A stretch of DNA of 64,000 bases from Diospyros lotus (lineage: Eukaryota; Streptophyta; Magnoliopsida; Ericales; Ebenaceae): the NCBI RefSeq assembly GCF_014633365.1, contig NC_068351.1:8996907-9060906 (forward strand), written 5' to 3'. Of this stretch, positions 46,691 to 59,792 are shown in pieces. Positions within the stretch are counted from its first letter, which is position 1; each line of letters opens with the position of its first letter. Both the position numbers and the translations under genes were made by a program. Under the pieces are notes generated by a model. That model searched no databases, was not told where the DNA came from, and saw only the letters and a list, made by a program, of their open reading frames with translations.

Positions 46691-46931
46691 GACCCTCTCT
46701 CTTTCTCTCTCTCTCTTTCCACCAAAATTCAGTCAAAAATCAATCTGATTACTATTTCATCTACAATTCTATTTCTTTGTTTATCTGATATTTGCATCTT
46801 TTCTTTTCTTTTGTTTTCTTTACTAATCAACAACCCGGGAAGAGTCAAGACGGAAAATTTCTTGAGTAAAAGATCGAAACTGGAAAAAGAGAGAGAAATC
46901 GCGATTTATTATTCAATTCTTTAAAAAGAAA

Positions 46932-47003
46932 ATGTCTTTCTTTCACCTCTGTCAGTGCAATTCAAACCCGGGTAATTGTAAGACAAACCGCGTTGGAGCA
47001 TGA
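46932..47003 (+). other. Candidate upstream ORF in the MED26C leader
   Basis: ATG at 46932 opens 23 codons ending TGA at 47001-47003, about 650 bp before the main ATG in a CT-rich leader-like stretch (from about 46690). A CCGG/GTAATT donor-like site at about 46971 means the leader could be spliced, so the uORF may not persist in mRNA. Confidence 0.25.
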
Positions 47004-47657
47004 AGTTTCTTTGAACCCTTTGCTTGTGCACGTCTGATCACCTGCCCCGTCTTCTGTATCTATCTATCTCTCTATCTATCTAATCTGATCAATCCAACCC
47101 CCCAAACCAGAATACCAATTTTCTAGAGAGACAAACAGGGTAGAGAGAGAGAGAGACTCCTCGCAACTACTGTTATTATTATTTTTATTATTATTATTTT
47201 CTTGCCATAATTAGCATCTTTCTGTGCATTCTTCGAATTGGGTTCTGTTGGATTTTGGATAGACGTGAGGAAAATCACAGCCTATTCCGTCAGATTGTGG
47301 TTCTGGATTTCCTAGTATTCCCGGAAATAGCACATAGTTTTCCCAAGAAAATTTATTCCGATTTCCGGGAAAACTTTTGGGGTTTCATCCAAGTCCAAGA
47401 TAGAACCACTTTCAGACTGATATTGGTTTATCCGATCATTTGTTAACAAGTCTTGTCCTTGACGTAATCGATTTGATCATCCAAATATCAATCTTTAGAG
47501 TCAATCAAACTGATAGGGAACCAAAATAGTCAAAATCTGTGTCGAAATCGAGTTCTTGGCTTCTGGGTATTCTCAAAATCGGATGAGAATCGAATTCTGA
47601 TTTCTGGGTATTGACTGAAACTCGATTTCCGATCTGGGTTTTCCCTAAATCCCAGCC

Positions 47658-50600
47658 ATGGCCATGAAATCTAGAACCCTGGATAACTGGCGGAATTACT
47701 TTCGGACATCGAATTCGGACATATTCGATATAATCGAGCACGCGATTATGGTTGCGGCGTCAGATTGTCCCCAGGAGTTCAGGTTGAGGAGAGATCGAAT
47801 CGGAGAGATTTTGTTTTCGTCTAGGTTGGTCCGATGTATCGGCTGCGACAGCATCGAGTTGTCGGTGCCCGGTGCTGGAGACGACGAGTCCGAAGCTTGC
47901 AAGGGCGGCTTTGACAGAGACGGCTGTGAATTTGAGGCCGGCGGCAGTAAAGAGAGCAAAGTGAATAGTGATCAGGTAGAGACGAATATGAAACAAGTGA
48001 GTAATTACAGCTATGGCGAAGCTGAGGCATTGACCGATGAGATTGAAGAAGAGAGTCAGATTGTTGGGGAAGTCTTGAGGATCAAAGAGATTCTTCGAAA
48101 TCGCCAAGATGAGGTTTCTCTCCTTAACTTTCTATCCAATATCCTTTTTTTCATCTGAACTGATCAGGCATTAGTCCAATTTCTGCGTTAATAGATCTCA
48201 TACCTTTTAGAATTTTCTTGTTTATCAAAACATTGAATTTTATGCTTCTGTTTGGGTGTTTTTAGATGTTTTCTTTTGAAGAATGTTTTTGCCTGGTTAG
48301 AATAGTGCTCGTCAGGTTTTCTGCATATTTGCTTGTTGATAATTGGTGCTTTATGTGACAGTCTGATTCGGTGTTACTTGATTCGCTGAGGAGGCTTCAG
48401 TTAATGGCTTTGTCTGTGGATACACTGAAGGTTTGAACAGTCTTTTTGTCGATCAATTTCTTCACTTTGGTAGCTTCTTTGGAGCTCAAAGTTTCTGATT
48501 TTGCTCTGGTGGCTTAAAGCCTTAAATAACTCTTTGCACCACAGGCCACAGAAATTGGCAAGTCTGTCAATTCTCTTAGGAAGCATGGATCGAAGCAGAT
48601 TCGATATCTTGCTCGGACACTCATTGAGTACGTAATTCTTGCCTCTGGCTGGGCTGTTTTTTAAGTTTGGTTCAGTTGGATGACTTAGGTGAAACTATTA
48701 TTGTTTCGTCAATCTCTTCCATGCATACTTGTCGTGTTTATGGACAAAGAATTTGCAATTGGCATGGTACTACTAAAATGTTTCTCTTCCAAAACTGAAT
48801 ATTGTTGCTGGCAATTCCATGTGCTTCATGAACACGGTCAGCAGCTTCATGGTTTGGCTAGAGCTTGGTTTTTAACATCTTATCGTGATTCTTGTAGATA
48901 GTATTGCTACATCTGAAATTAGGCCTACTTCTCCATCTCTATATGTCTGATTTCTATAGCTTTGATGGTGATGATTGCTTTATTCAGCTCATACTTTGCT
49001 GAAAATAAAGATCACGCAATTTATTAACTTCTTTCCATTCTTATCTTTGATGGCATGTAAAATAACCCAAACTCATCCTTTTTTTTCTAAATTACATGAA
49101 TTATAAAAGTTTGGTTTGGCATTTTCTTTTTATTGACAAGCGAGTTATGCAGCATCTTGCTGCTGGATTTTTTTGTTAGTGCAATCTTCCTAATGCAAAA
49201 TACAGTTGACTTCTTTCTTTCGCTGTTAATGTTGAATGTACCTTAAATTTGTCTTTTTCCTGTATTTTATCAGGTAAACATTTAAGTTCTACTTCTAATT
49301 CCGTTATTGTTAATTGCAGACTGTGGAAAGATATGGTAGATGCGTGGGTCAATGCTACGGCAGCTATTGCAGGTACTGATTTGTTTGTAAAAGATTAGTT
49401 GATATTAAATTCCTCTTATGTCGTTCTTGATGGAAACTAAGTTCTAATCCTTCCACGCACAGGTGCAGAAGTTACCCCACAATCTGTAAACCCATCTGCT
49501 GATTATGAAGAAGAAGGGCTCCCTTCTCCTCCATTGGACGAAGGAGCTTTCTTTGCTACTCAGACTTCAATGGAGCTGTCTCAGGTGTGTTCTCTTTTAC
49601 TTGCTAATTTGCGAAGTTAGAAAAGTTATTTCTTTATGGTTAGTGGCTGACAGAATTTTTTTTCTTTTGTTTCTCAACTTCTGCTTACCAAAGTTCTTTG
49701 ATGGCATGGATGATGATGGAAGTGAGTTGAATTCGCAATCCTTTGTGCTTTTTATTGTAAAGCTTTTCCTATCGTTCTATATTTGAATTCCCCACTTCTT
49801 AGAGATTCATGATTTTGAGTGGGGATGTTGTTTCAGATCCTCGAAACAGTGGGGAATTCAACAAGAACCACGGGAATAGCACAAAAGCATCAATGGAGAA
49901 GCAGAGTGTTCCCAAGCAGAAGCAACAGATTCCCCAGGGATTGTATCCTCCTGGCAGGGACAAAAGGGATGAAGAATTGAAGAAACAAGAACTCGTGATG
50001 AAGAAACAAGCAGCTGTTGTGAAACCAAATACGCCCTCAAACCCTGAATCCTGGCCTGGCAGACCAACGAAAGTAACTGCCGGGCAAAAGGTCGGCAATG
50101 ACATGAAATTCCTTCCAAGATCAGATAAGGCTACAATTCAGAAGAAGCCGGTGGCTGCTCAACAAGATGTGAGTATCGTCTATACACATTTCTCGTAGAA
50201 AAACTACTTGGATTATTATTAACTTCATCTTACTGTTTGCTTTTGTTTTGATTAGAAACTCAAATGTTTGGATGATGCTGCAAGACTTGAAGCCGCAAAG
50301 AGGAAACTCCATGAGCGCTACCAACAAGCTGAGAATGGTTCGTCTCTCCTCCTTAGAACTTCCACAGTTTCCATACTACTTCAATAGGTTCTAGTGGAGC
50401 AGAAACAAATTTGAGTGATCTCACTTTCATGTTCTATTTATGGTTCACCATAATCTTAATTTTAGTTGAAGCACTTGGCAGAACTAGTAGTCGTTTAGGG
50501 GAGAAGTAATGTCTAGTGAGTCGCTAGTTTACTTTTTATCTGATCGTGGTAGTTATTTTTACTCAACAGCCAAGAGGCAACGAACGATCCAGGTTATGGA

Positions 50601-50694
50601 ATTGCACGATCTTCCCAAGCAGGGGCTTGCCCACAGAAACCCAAACACGAGACCTGGTAATCACAACAGGCACTGGGCAAATGGGCGTCGCTAG
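47658..50694 (+). CDS. MED26C: Mediator subunit 26c-like protein (TFIIS N-terminal domain)
   Basis: Likely a nuclear component of the Mediator complex, which links transcription factors to RNA polymerase II. Exons: 47658-48113, 48362-48430, 48545-48627, 49320-49372, 49463-49584, 49694-49721, 49837-50168, 50256-50337 and 50570-50694 (stop TAG). All junctions are GT-AG and in phase; total 449 residues. The N-terminus (DNWRNYFRTSNSDIFDIIEH) and the helical TFIIS/LEDGF-type domain at about residues 131-220 (VGEVLRIKEILRN, DSVLLDSLRRLQLMALSVDT, RKHGSKQIRYLARTLIE, LWKDMVDAWVN) match plant MED26-type proteins. A low-complexity middle (residues 230-390) is followed by a C-terminal coiled-coil-like RLEAAKRKLHERYQQAEN and KRQRTIQVMELHDLPKQG, characteristic of the MED26c subgroup. 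A start two codons later (second ATG) is possible. Confidence 0.92.
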
Positions 50695-52945
50695 ATCACG
50701 TATTTTTGCCAAGGTATCCCGAATAACAGTTCTTCCATTTGGAAAACCAACAAAGCGAAGGAACACAAGTAGTTACTCTCTGGATCACTTCGGTTCCTCC
50801 CCATGCTCGCTCACGCATCGTCCACCAAGCGAAGAACTTATACTGCTGAGCCTGCCTTGCCAGAAATGGCAAAGCTGGTAGCGGCAAGCCTTGTTACTTT
50901 TTGAACTGAATTTAGAATTATTGGAGGTATATAGACGTTTTGGTGTTGGAGTGGGGGGAGCCTGATACATAGATTGTGGTCTTGACCCATGATTTGTTGT
51001 AGAGAGCACTGATTTGCCCCCTTCCCTATGGTGACTCCCTCTCAAAAATCTCTCTGATTTCCTCCTCCTCTGTTTTGATTCCACACTATCATCAGGCTGG
51101 AACGACATACATAAATCTGCACAGAATGAGTGGATTTTCACTGGTATAAACCCGTGTAAGTTTGGTTGGACGTTCATGTTTAGTGGGAATACCAAGTTTA
51201 AGCTGAGATGTGATGTATAGTTACGCTAGCTACTAATTTTATCCCATGTTGCTTGGATTTCTCTTTTCCTTCGCAATTTAGCAATTGGTGGCAGTTGCTT
51301 GACTTGACTAGTAAATCTATAATCATACGTGGTTCACAATTCATGCTTTTCTGTTTCTCAAGGATCATGGAAGAGTCCATTTTTTACACATACACCAAGA
51401 GATTGTTTTCATAACTTGTAGCTTGTTATGTTTTAATTACAAAGAATCAAACTTTACTGTTGCTGTCAAGCTCGCCTTTCTAGATATGGTAAGACATAGA
51501 TGGTCAACTAACAATTCAATTAGAAAATGAAGACAATGAATCGTGTTATGATGGTAGAAATGCATGAATGAGTTTTCTATTGATCAATATTGACTTATGA
51601 TATTTATTTTTCACATGTTTACAACTTTAATACCTAAATATAAATGATTCTTATGGTTAAAGATAATATATAAAGATCACATCATTTGTATCATTAGCGA
51701 TGCTCAAATATTGTTCAATCTCAGTCCTATGACTTGAATGAAATGGGCATATAATTTAAAAGATGTTTTGACAAAAGAATGTGGAAAACATTTTTAAGAG
51801 CAAAGAAAACAAAAACAAGAGAGACAGGGAAGGATAAAGTCGATTTCCTTTAAAGGGCTAAGAGAAAGGAGGAGACCATAGAATCCAGACAAGAAGAGGA
51901 TTGGTCATAGCCATAGGCCATAGGCAGAAGCCGATATGCAACGCACATGCTGCTCCATCCATCGCTTTTGACCACCCTTCACTGGGGTCCACGCGTTTCC
52001 TTCGAGCCACCAATTTTACCAACTTTATTGGGTAATTCCACCGGACCAGGGGATGAACTGTGTTCGTGTTGATCTTAAATTTTACAAATCCAAGATCAAC
52101 CTCCAGGGAGGGTGAATTGTACGGCTGCCTGTGACTCTTCATTATTATTATTATTCTTTTATTTATTTTGTTTATGTTTCTTTCTCTTTGCTCTGATCAC
52201 ACATACCAACCCTCACCAGTTAGCAATTTTTCTTTTCTTATGAAACAGAAATTCTCATATCTTAATTTGATTTAAATTAATCTAAAAAACCCTCTCCACC
52301 TAAACTCATTTGGTCTCTCATATTATGAATTTTTTACTTTAAAGTATTAGTTAAATTAGACTTTGAATTCATATAAATAATCAAGTAATGACTCAAAAAG
52401 CATATATATTAGGGATATATAGAATGGAGTCATGACGACGTGATTACTTTTCTTTATATTAATTTGTCTGCATATAATATTTATATTTGCCACATTTATA
52501 TTTTTGGATAGAATTGAGGAGACGTTAACAAGATGATAGAAACGTGACTTAATTGATGAAAGGAAGTCTGTAAGAAGAGGTGATGTTCATGTAAATGTGT
52601 TGGTTGGTTGTTTGTCTTTTGGTAAAGTCAGTTTGGATGTAAGACTTGGAAGAGACTAGCCATGATGTATTATCATTATCCTTAGTAACTTATACTATTT
52701 AAGTATTTCAATTGGAAGAAGCAATTTCTTTATAGATTGCCGTTTGCTGGTGCTGTTCTGGGAGGCCCTCCTCTCTCTGATTGAAAAGTTAGGTAGCAGT
52801 CTTAACGGCCTGCAGGCCATATATATACCTACATATATACATATACATATATATATAAGATCATAAAAATGTTTTAACAGATTATTTCTCAATACGTACG
52901 ATTCACTTTAGCAGCAAGTTTTTCTTTCGTAACGTATAAACATAA

Positions 52946-53012
52946 ATAATAATAATAATAATAATAATTCCATTTGTACAGAGTTACTCATATATATATA
53001 TATATATATATA
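52946..53012. repeat. (AAT)n and (TA)n microsatellites
   Basis: About eight AAT units at 52946-52969 and about eleven TA units at 52991-53012. Confidence 0.9.
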
Positions 53013-53171
53013 CATATAAAGGGTACAAAAATATGTATAAACTTCTTGATTAATTCAAAGCCACCAGAAGACGACCTAAATGGTTCTAAGTGGCAAACCC
53101 TCTGGATGGCACTTGCGTTCAAATTACGGCTTGACAAAAACACACAATGAAATAAATAAAAGACTATTCTT

Positions 53172-53199
53172 AATAATAATAATAATAATAATAATAATA
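53172..53199. repeat. (AAT)n microsatellite
   Basis: About nine AAT units; a complementary (TTA)n run of about six units follows at 53305-53323, so the two could pair as a long-looped hairpin. Confidence 0.85.
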
Positions 53200-54740
53200 T
53201 TACATGGCAGGATGATCTCCGGGTACACAACAATAGAGTAAGGAAGGAAACCTCTCATATATATTATCCATAACCATAAGTAGGATGGGCTTCCTCTTCT
53301 TCTTATTATTATTATTATTATTATGATTTGGGTCCTATCTTTATATCCCCCACCACAAGGGTGTAAAAGACAGCAATACTGTTGGGAAAGCAATTCCTTA
53401 TGAGAAGGCGGCATTGGGAAAGTCCCTTTCCATGGTATATTATGGTGGTGGGTGTGGCTAAAGCCTAAAGATTGTTTGACTTGCCTTTATTGCATTGATT
53501 TTTGGACTGGTGGTGGGTCAGTAGGATAAGATTTTTCATGTTCTTATCCCCTTTCCCAACAAACATATGCTGTGCCTGTGCCTTTATAAAAATGCATGTA
53601 CTTACCTTATCAACTCAAATACCCATATTATAATTTTAAATACTACTGTAAATATTTAGATATGTTAGATGGTTTCATATTATATATATATATATGATGA
53701 ATAAATTTAAATAAAAGACTAATGATGATGAACAAAATCTTAATTACATAGAGAAAGGCTAGTTAAGTTTAAATATTTTTGGAGTTAAAAAACTCATCAC
53801 CTTATGAATCAGTTGTAAAAAAAAAAAAAAAAGTCAATTTCATATCCACCATTTGACTAATGGCGGCTAATGGTGACTAAGAGTTAATTGGCAATTGGAA
53901 TTATTTTGAAAATTTAAGTATTAGATTGATATAAAAAGAGAATGGAAAATTGACTTATAATACAAGGATGAAATTGACTTTTCCACATGAATTTTAATTT
54001 TTTTTATTCATTTAAGTTGCAATGATTTAGAAGTCAAGGACATTTTAGAACCGTGTCCGTGAAACATGATGAGAATCCACAAGCAAGCAAAGTTGGGAGG
54101 TGCATTATATGCATATGCTAGGCGGGCATTAACTCACTCCAGTCTTGACCTCTAAAAATATATATTTGATCATCAAATCACACATAAAACAATCCTCCTT
54201 CAAATTCAATTGTCATTAAGCTCATAATAATTTGATCAAGCTACGTATATATATATATATAATATATATAGTCTATTTTAAAAAGGAAAGGGAGGGCATT
54301 TGATGAAGAAACAAAAGTATGGAGTAAATTAAGTTTATCTTACCTAATTTTAATTCCTTGTTTTTGCTTAAATTGCTTTCCATAATTAGATTAGTTAGAT
54401 AATCAGCAGCTCTACCTTAGTTGGCTTGCTCAATGTGCAAAAAGCAACAAAAATAGAATATGATCCATCCGAACCAAATATATACTTACATACATGGACC
54501 ACAACATGAATGAAAGAAAGGTAACAAATAATATACGCTTTTTATTTTTATTTTTTAAAAAAAATGGAACAAGGACAGCATCATTCCTTGCCAACCTCAT
54601 GTTTGGAACTTGATTGGGCCATAAAAACCATCTCTCTTAATTTGTTATTCAGAGAACAAAATTCTCTGTATCTTAAGCCTGGATGGGGATGGACCACAGT
54701 TACAAGATTTGATCGAAATCAGAATCAAATCTAAGATATT

Positions 54741-54782
54741 GGTTTTTTTTTTTGTTTTTTGTTTTTTTTGGGGGGGGGGGTG
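54741..54782. repeat. T-rich run joined to G-run
   Basis: Several T tracts separated by single G, ending directly in about ten G. Same T(n)G(n) polarity as at 59169-59211. Confidence 0.85.
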
Positions 54783-56657
54783 GGCAGAGGTTGGGCTTAG
54801 CCCATGTAGAAAAAGTAACTTGGGCTTATGGCCTATTTCTTATCTGGATTGGGTGTTGGTGGTGGAGGCATCACAATGGGCTGGACTAATGTTAGTGCTG
54901 CTACTAGTCCTTCTTCGTAGGAAAGCCATCATCAAATAACTCCGCATGCATATGCACGCATCATATTTATTTCCTAACAAACAATGCGTGTGTTATCGCA
55001 CTCGTGATTTTGAAATATCAATTCGAGGAACCGATAGATAATGTTATTAAGAATAATTTTAAAAAAAAGTTATATATTGTTTTTAATAAAGTAATAATTT
55101 TGTATAGTATAAAAGAAAAGAATGTTGAGAGTAAGGTAAAGAAAACTACTAATCTAAACTAAACAAAAAATAAAAATAAAAAATAGAATCAAATAACAAG
55201 TAACCTATAATTAAGAATATTGTGATTGTAACAACCAACCGAGACAAGATGAAGATTGGGATTGGATTTGTCAAGTTGGTCAAATGTCCCATCAATGGAG
55301 TTCCCATGTGTAGCCGCCATTTATTTATGAATCGCATTGGAGAAAATGACCCATTGCCAAAAAAATCATTTATTTAATTATAAATATAAATAAATGATTG
55401 GATCTGTACCTAACAAACATTGGGAGGTAGAACTGTAATGAGAGATATACTACCACTATTATTATTATTTACAATTGGTTTGAGTTACCCGTAAAAATAA
55501 TCAAGTACCCCGCCGCACCATTCCCCACCACTAGCACTAGGCCAGCATCCATTCTGTGGAGTTTCAATTGATTTACTCGAAACAATGATGCAAACAGGTT
55601 CTATGCTCCAAAGCTGACCAGTGGGATAAAGGTAGGTTGGGGGAATTCAAGCATACTTTGGAGTAGAATTCAAGAAATTATTGATTGGATCTGAAACTTG
55701 AATGTAGTTTGGTAAAGGCGTCGTCAGAATAACCCATTCCACACAAGTGTTGAGAAGCCAGCAAATTCAAAGATACTAAAAACACTTCTTATGACTCGGT
55801 CACCATACAGCCAAACATGAAAAATGCTATTATATGCCCATTTGGCCGTCTTCGCTACTTTTTGAAGATATATAATCAACCTGCCAACCATCTATGAGCT
55901 TATCTGTCATATTCTTCTCTGATTGCATCTTCCAAAAAAATCAATAAGCTACCAAATAACTAGTTACCAGATATTGTATCACAACTTTGCCTTCCTGCGT
56001 GCCAACTATTCAACCACAATTCAATTTGTCTTTTCCATTATGCCATCACCAACTTTCCAACTCAGATTAATGGCTAGTTGATTCTAGGCATTCTGAATCA
56101 AACCTTTGTCAAAACAGATTTAAAACGTATACCTACCTAATTTGTGTTTCTAAATATTCGGGTCTAATATGTGTATTATATATACAAGACAACCGGATTC
56201 TCCAAGTGCAATGGTCCGAGCATGGGGTAGAGGCACAACAGTAACAACACCCATCTGAGTAGGACTAAATCTAAAATGGACTCAAAACAGTCATCATCCA
56301 TGAAAGATCCGATCCATAGAGCAAAATGATTCACTACAATACAAAGAAGCAACCGAAACATGAGCAAGTCTGGAATACAAACAGATACAAGTAACATAGA
56401 AGAAATATAACACGCAATCTATCTTACCCAACCATAATAGGCAAGTATAACCAACCAATGCGGGTCGCAGGATATACTAGCAACTAGGAGAGAGAAAACT
56501 AGATAGTTTTCAGGCTCTCCCGGTAAAAAGACCACTGCTAAAGAAGCTTTCCCAACCAGATAATGGAGTAAACATATTATGCATGCATCAATATAAGACA
56601 ACGGCAGCAGCAGCAGACATTCTTCTCTTTACATCAAAAGTCCATCTCCACTTGTTT

Positions 56658-59600
56658 TCACATAGGCTCAATGGCTTCTTCCTCCTCATCTTCATACTCA
56701 CCCTCCTCATCAGCAGTAGCATCCTGGTACTGCTGGTACTCGGAAACAAGATCATTCATGTTGCTTTCGGCTTCTGTGAACTCCATTTCATCCATTCCTT
56801 CCCCAGTGTACCAGTGCAAGAAAGCTTTTCTCCTGAACATAGCAGTGAACTGCTCGCTCACTCTCCTGAACATTTCCTGGATGGAAGTCGAGTTCCCAAC
56901 AAAGGTGGATGCTATGGAAAGCCCCCTTGGCGGAATGTCACAAACACTTGATTTCACATTGTTAGGGATCCACTCCACAAAGTAAGACGAGTTCTTGTTC
57001 TGGACATTGATCATTTGTTCGTCCACCTCTTTGGTGCTCATTTTGCCCCTGAACATGGCTGAGGCAGTGAGATAGCGTCCATGTCGCGGGTCAGCGGCAC
57101 ACATCATGTTCTTTGCATCCCACATTTGTTGGGTCAGTTCAGGGACTGTAAGGGCACGGTATTGCTGGGACCCACGAGAGGTCAGAGGTGCAAATCCAAC
57201 CATGAAGAAATGCAGACGGGGGAAGGGAATTAAGTTTACAGCAAGCTTTCGGAGATCAGAGTTGAGTTGACCAGGGAACCGAAGGCAGCAAGTCACCCCA
57301 CTCATGGTTGCAGAGATCAGGTGGTTCAGATCACCAACTACAAGATTTACAAAAGAGAGTTATCAGTGAACTTTAAGAAACAAGCAAATGACAGTATATG
57401 AAAATGAAAGGAGAGGACAATCCAAAAATGTACATATAAACATTTATTCCTTGCTTGAAAAATTACCCTTCTCTATATACCAAACAAGTTTAGACTAATT
57501 ATTATTTTATTTCGCTAGAAGAGTACACTGGTCAATTCTTAGTAATAACAAAGAGACAAGAATCAACATTTAAGATCTCCCGGTGAATATATTTCTTCAA
57601 ACAGCAGATAGTCATTGGATTTCACACACCAAAGTTACATAGAGATGATTATTTTTGTACATTTGACAAACATCCATTGCTGTCCAAAATCTTGTGTAAA
57701 CTGTCTCATAAATATCATATAACGCATAAAGAAAATAAATAGGAACCAAAAATATATCTAACTGTACACAAGCATAGAACTATATATATTAAAACTCAAA
57801 ATTTCCAATCAAGATTATAATTGAAAGGATGACAAACTATATATCAGGCAGTGCAGCATTGGCTAGTTAGAACATAGCATTCACAACCAAAAACGTGGAT
57901 CCCACATCCAATTAAGGCTTATGCATGACAGCTCATAAGTCTCAGGATGAAAATAGCATCAGCCCTTGGAATTAAATAATTTAGTTAGGTCATACATTTG
58001 ATATTAAAAATAGGCCCCCCATAGCTATCTTGCCTCAATGTGACAACAAAAATGCAGAGGACCACAGGTGATTCAGAATAATTCATGTTGAACGGAGACG
58101 TATGCTGGACCCAGAATCCTGTAGACTGCAACCTACCAAACCCGCAAGGATGTGGCACCCCCAATTAACACCAGAAATATTTATGCACTTTCACACAATA
58201 AGGGGAAACAAACTAGTAAAAAGTTAAACTAGTTCAATGAATCACTTAAGCCCCATAAAAACATTCTGGCAGCATCTATTACAGAAAATATCCAACCTCA
58301 AAACAACATCTTAAACTAGCAAGTGCCAGCACATAAAAACAGAAACACTAGGTGGTGCACCATATCTCAAGGCTTAAATCCCCTGCCTCAAATATATCAA
58401 CCTGATTATGTTGATACACAGTAATGTATCGAGGAAACTAAAAAAACCTAATGAGAAAAGGGCAACAGAACTATTAGCAATTAAAATTAAAAAAAAAAAA
58501 AGAAAATCTGAAACATTTAGCAGGTCAATCAGCACAAAGAATTTAGACACATGCCAAAAAAGGAACGTAAACTCACAGCTAGGTGTGGTAAGCTTAAGAG
58601 TCCTGAAACAGATATCATACAGAGCTTCATTATCAAGCACCATGCACTCATCTGCATTCTCAACAAGCTGGTGGACAGAAAGAGTAGCATTATATGGCTC
58701 AACAACTGTATCTGAAACCTTTGGAGATGGAAACACTGAGAATGTAAGCATCATTCTATCAGGGTATTCCTCCCTAATTTTGGAGATCAGCAAGGTGCCC
58801 ATTCCAGAACCTGTTCCCCCACCCAGTGAGTGGCAGACTTGAAAACCTACATAAAGACAACATCATCAACCACAAGGTAGCACTACAAAGAAGCAATGTG
58901 ATCCTCTGAACTACTAAGACTTAATATTGAATTCCACTTTAGCAAATTATTGGACAAAAAATATGGATAGAGTTCACCCCTTCAGATGTATCTTGCAAAA
59001 ACATAAAATTGTCAGCAACAACAGGATTTAAACAACAACCCAAAATTTCTAACAGAAGGCAACTTCTGAATTCACAGGACCAAGTAATATAACAATCTCC
59101 CTAAATAAACAACACAGGATTGCAATAATACATGGACTTATCATAAACCAAACAATAATCTCAAGAAGGCTTTTTTTTTTTTTTTTTTTTTTTTGGGGGG
59201 GGGGGGGGGGGATATTGGTTGTGTAATGATTGATTTAATGAATAAACGCCACTTTATAAGAGAAAAAAAAAAAAAAAAAAAAAGTTCCAGCCTCCAGAGA
59301 CTATTAAAAAAACCAAAAAACTATTCAAAAGACAAAACAATGCTTGACCTGCATACCAGAAGGTTCAAGAGAAACCTAAATATTTCATACAGCCGTACCT
59401 TGAAGGCAGTCACAGTTCTCAGCTTCCTTTCTCACAACATCAAGAACTGAATCAATAAGCTCTGCACCCTCAGTATAATGTCCTTTAGCCCAGTTATTAC
59501 CAGCACCAGACTGGCCAAAGACAAAGTTATCAGGGCGGAAAATCTGGCCATAGGGACCAGTTCGAACACTGTCCATGGTGCCAGGCTCAAGATCCATGAG

Positions 59601-59792
59601 CACAGCACGAGGAACAAACCTCCCACAAGAAGCCTCGTTGTAGTATACATTGACACGTTCAAGTTGTAAATCTGAAGTCCCAACATACCTTCCGGTTGGA
59701 TCTATGCCATGTTCATCACAAACAACTTCCCAAAATTTTGATCCAATCTGGTTTCCACATTGTCCCCCCTGAACATGAAGGATTTCTCTCAT
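56658..59792 (-). CDS. TUB: Beta-tubulin
   Basis: Forms alpha/beta dimers that build microtubules in the cytosol; binds exchangeable GTP. Coding exons on the minus strand: 59792-59399, 58846-58577 and 57337-56658 (stop TGA 56660-56658). All junctions are GT-AG and in phase, giving 447 residues, the normal plant length and a conserved two-intron layout. Seen: [17 protein letters not shown] at the N-terminus (MREI is the tetrapeptide known in animals to couple translation to tubulin mRNA decay), [17 protein letters not shown], the tubulin signature [20 protein letters not shown] at the start of exon 2, [32 protein letters not shown], and an acidic tail [17 protein letters not shown] non-coding leader exon and intron precede the ATG. 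No breaks. The exact isotype cannot be named from sequence alone. Confidence 0.98.
59169..59211. repeat. T(22)G(16) homopolymer junction in tubulin intron 1
   Basis: About 22 T followed directly by about 16 G inside the intron 58847-59398; an A run of about 20 follows at 59264-59283. On the transcribed strand this reads C16A22. Confidence 0.9.

Larger units (their letters stand above)
50695..56657. other. Intergenic region between MED26C and beta-tubulin
   Basis: The first few hundred bases are probably MED26C 3' UTR. The rest is AT-rich with microsatellites and no recognisable gene; 51850-52140 is open on the minus strand but matches no family I know. The right end (about 56170-56657) should contain the beta-tubulin 3' UTR. 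Confidence 0.55.

Noticed and set aside
50785..51195. 136-residue minus-strand frame downstream of MED26C
   Set aside because: No family similarity; overlaps the likely MED26C 3' UTR on the opposite strand.
51700..51800. Possible copia end (AAAAGATGTTTTGACAAAAGAATG recalling the DVLTK motif)
   Set aside because: Only one short motif, out of frame with its surroundings; no LTR or RNase H nearby.
53172..53323. Complementary (AAT)n and (TTA)n runs as a structured RNA or CRISPR-like repeat
   Set aside because: Plain microsatellites; no repeat-spacer structure, and arrays of this kind are not expected in plant nuclear DNA.
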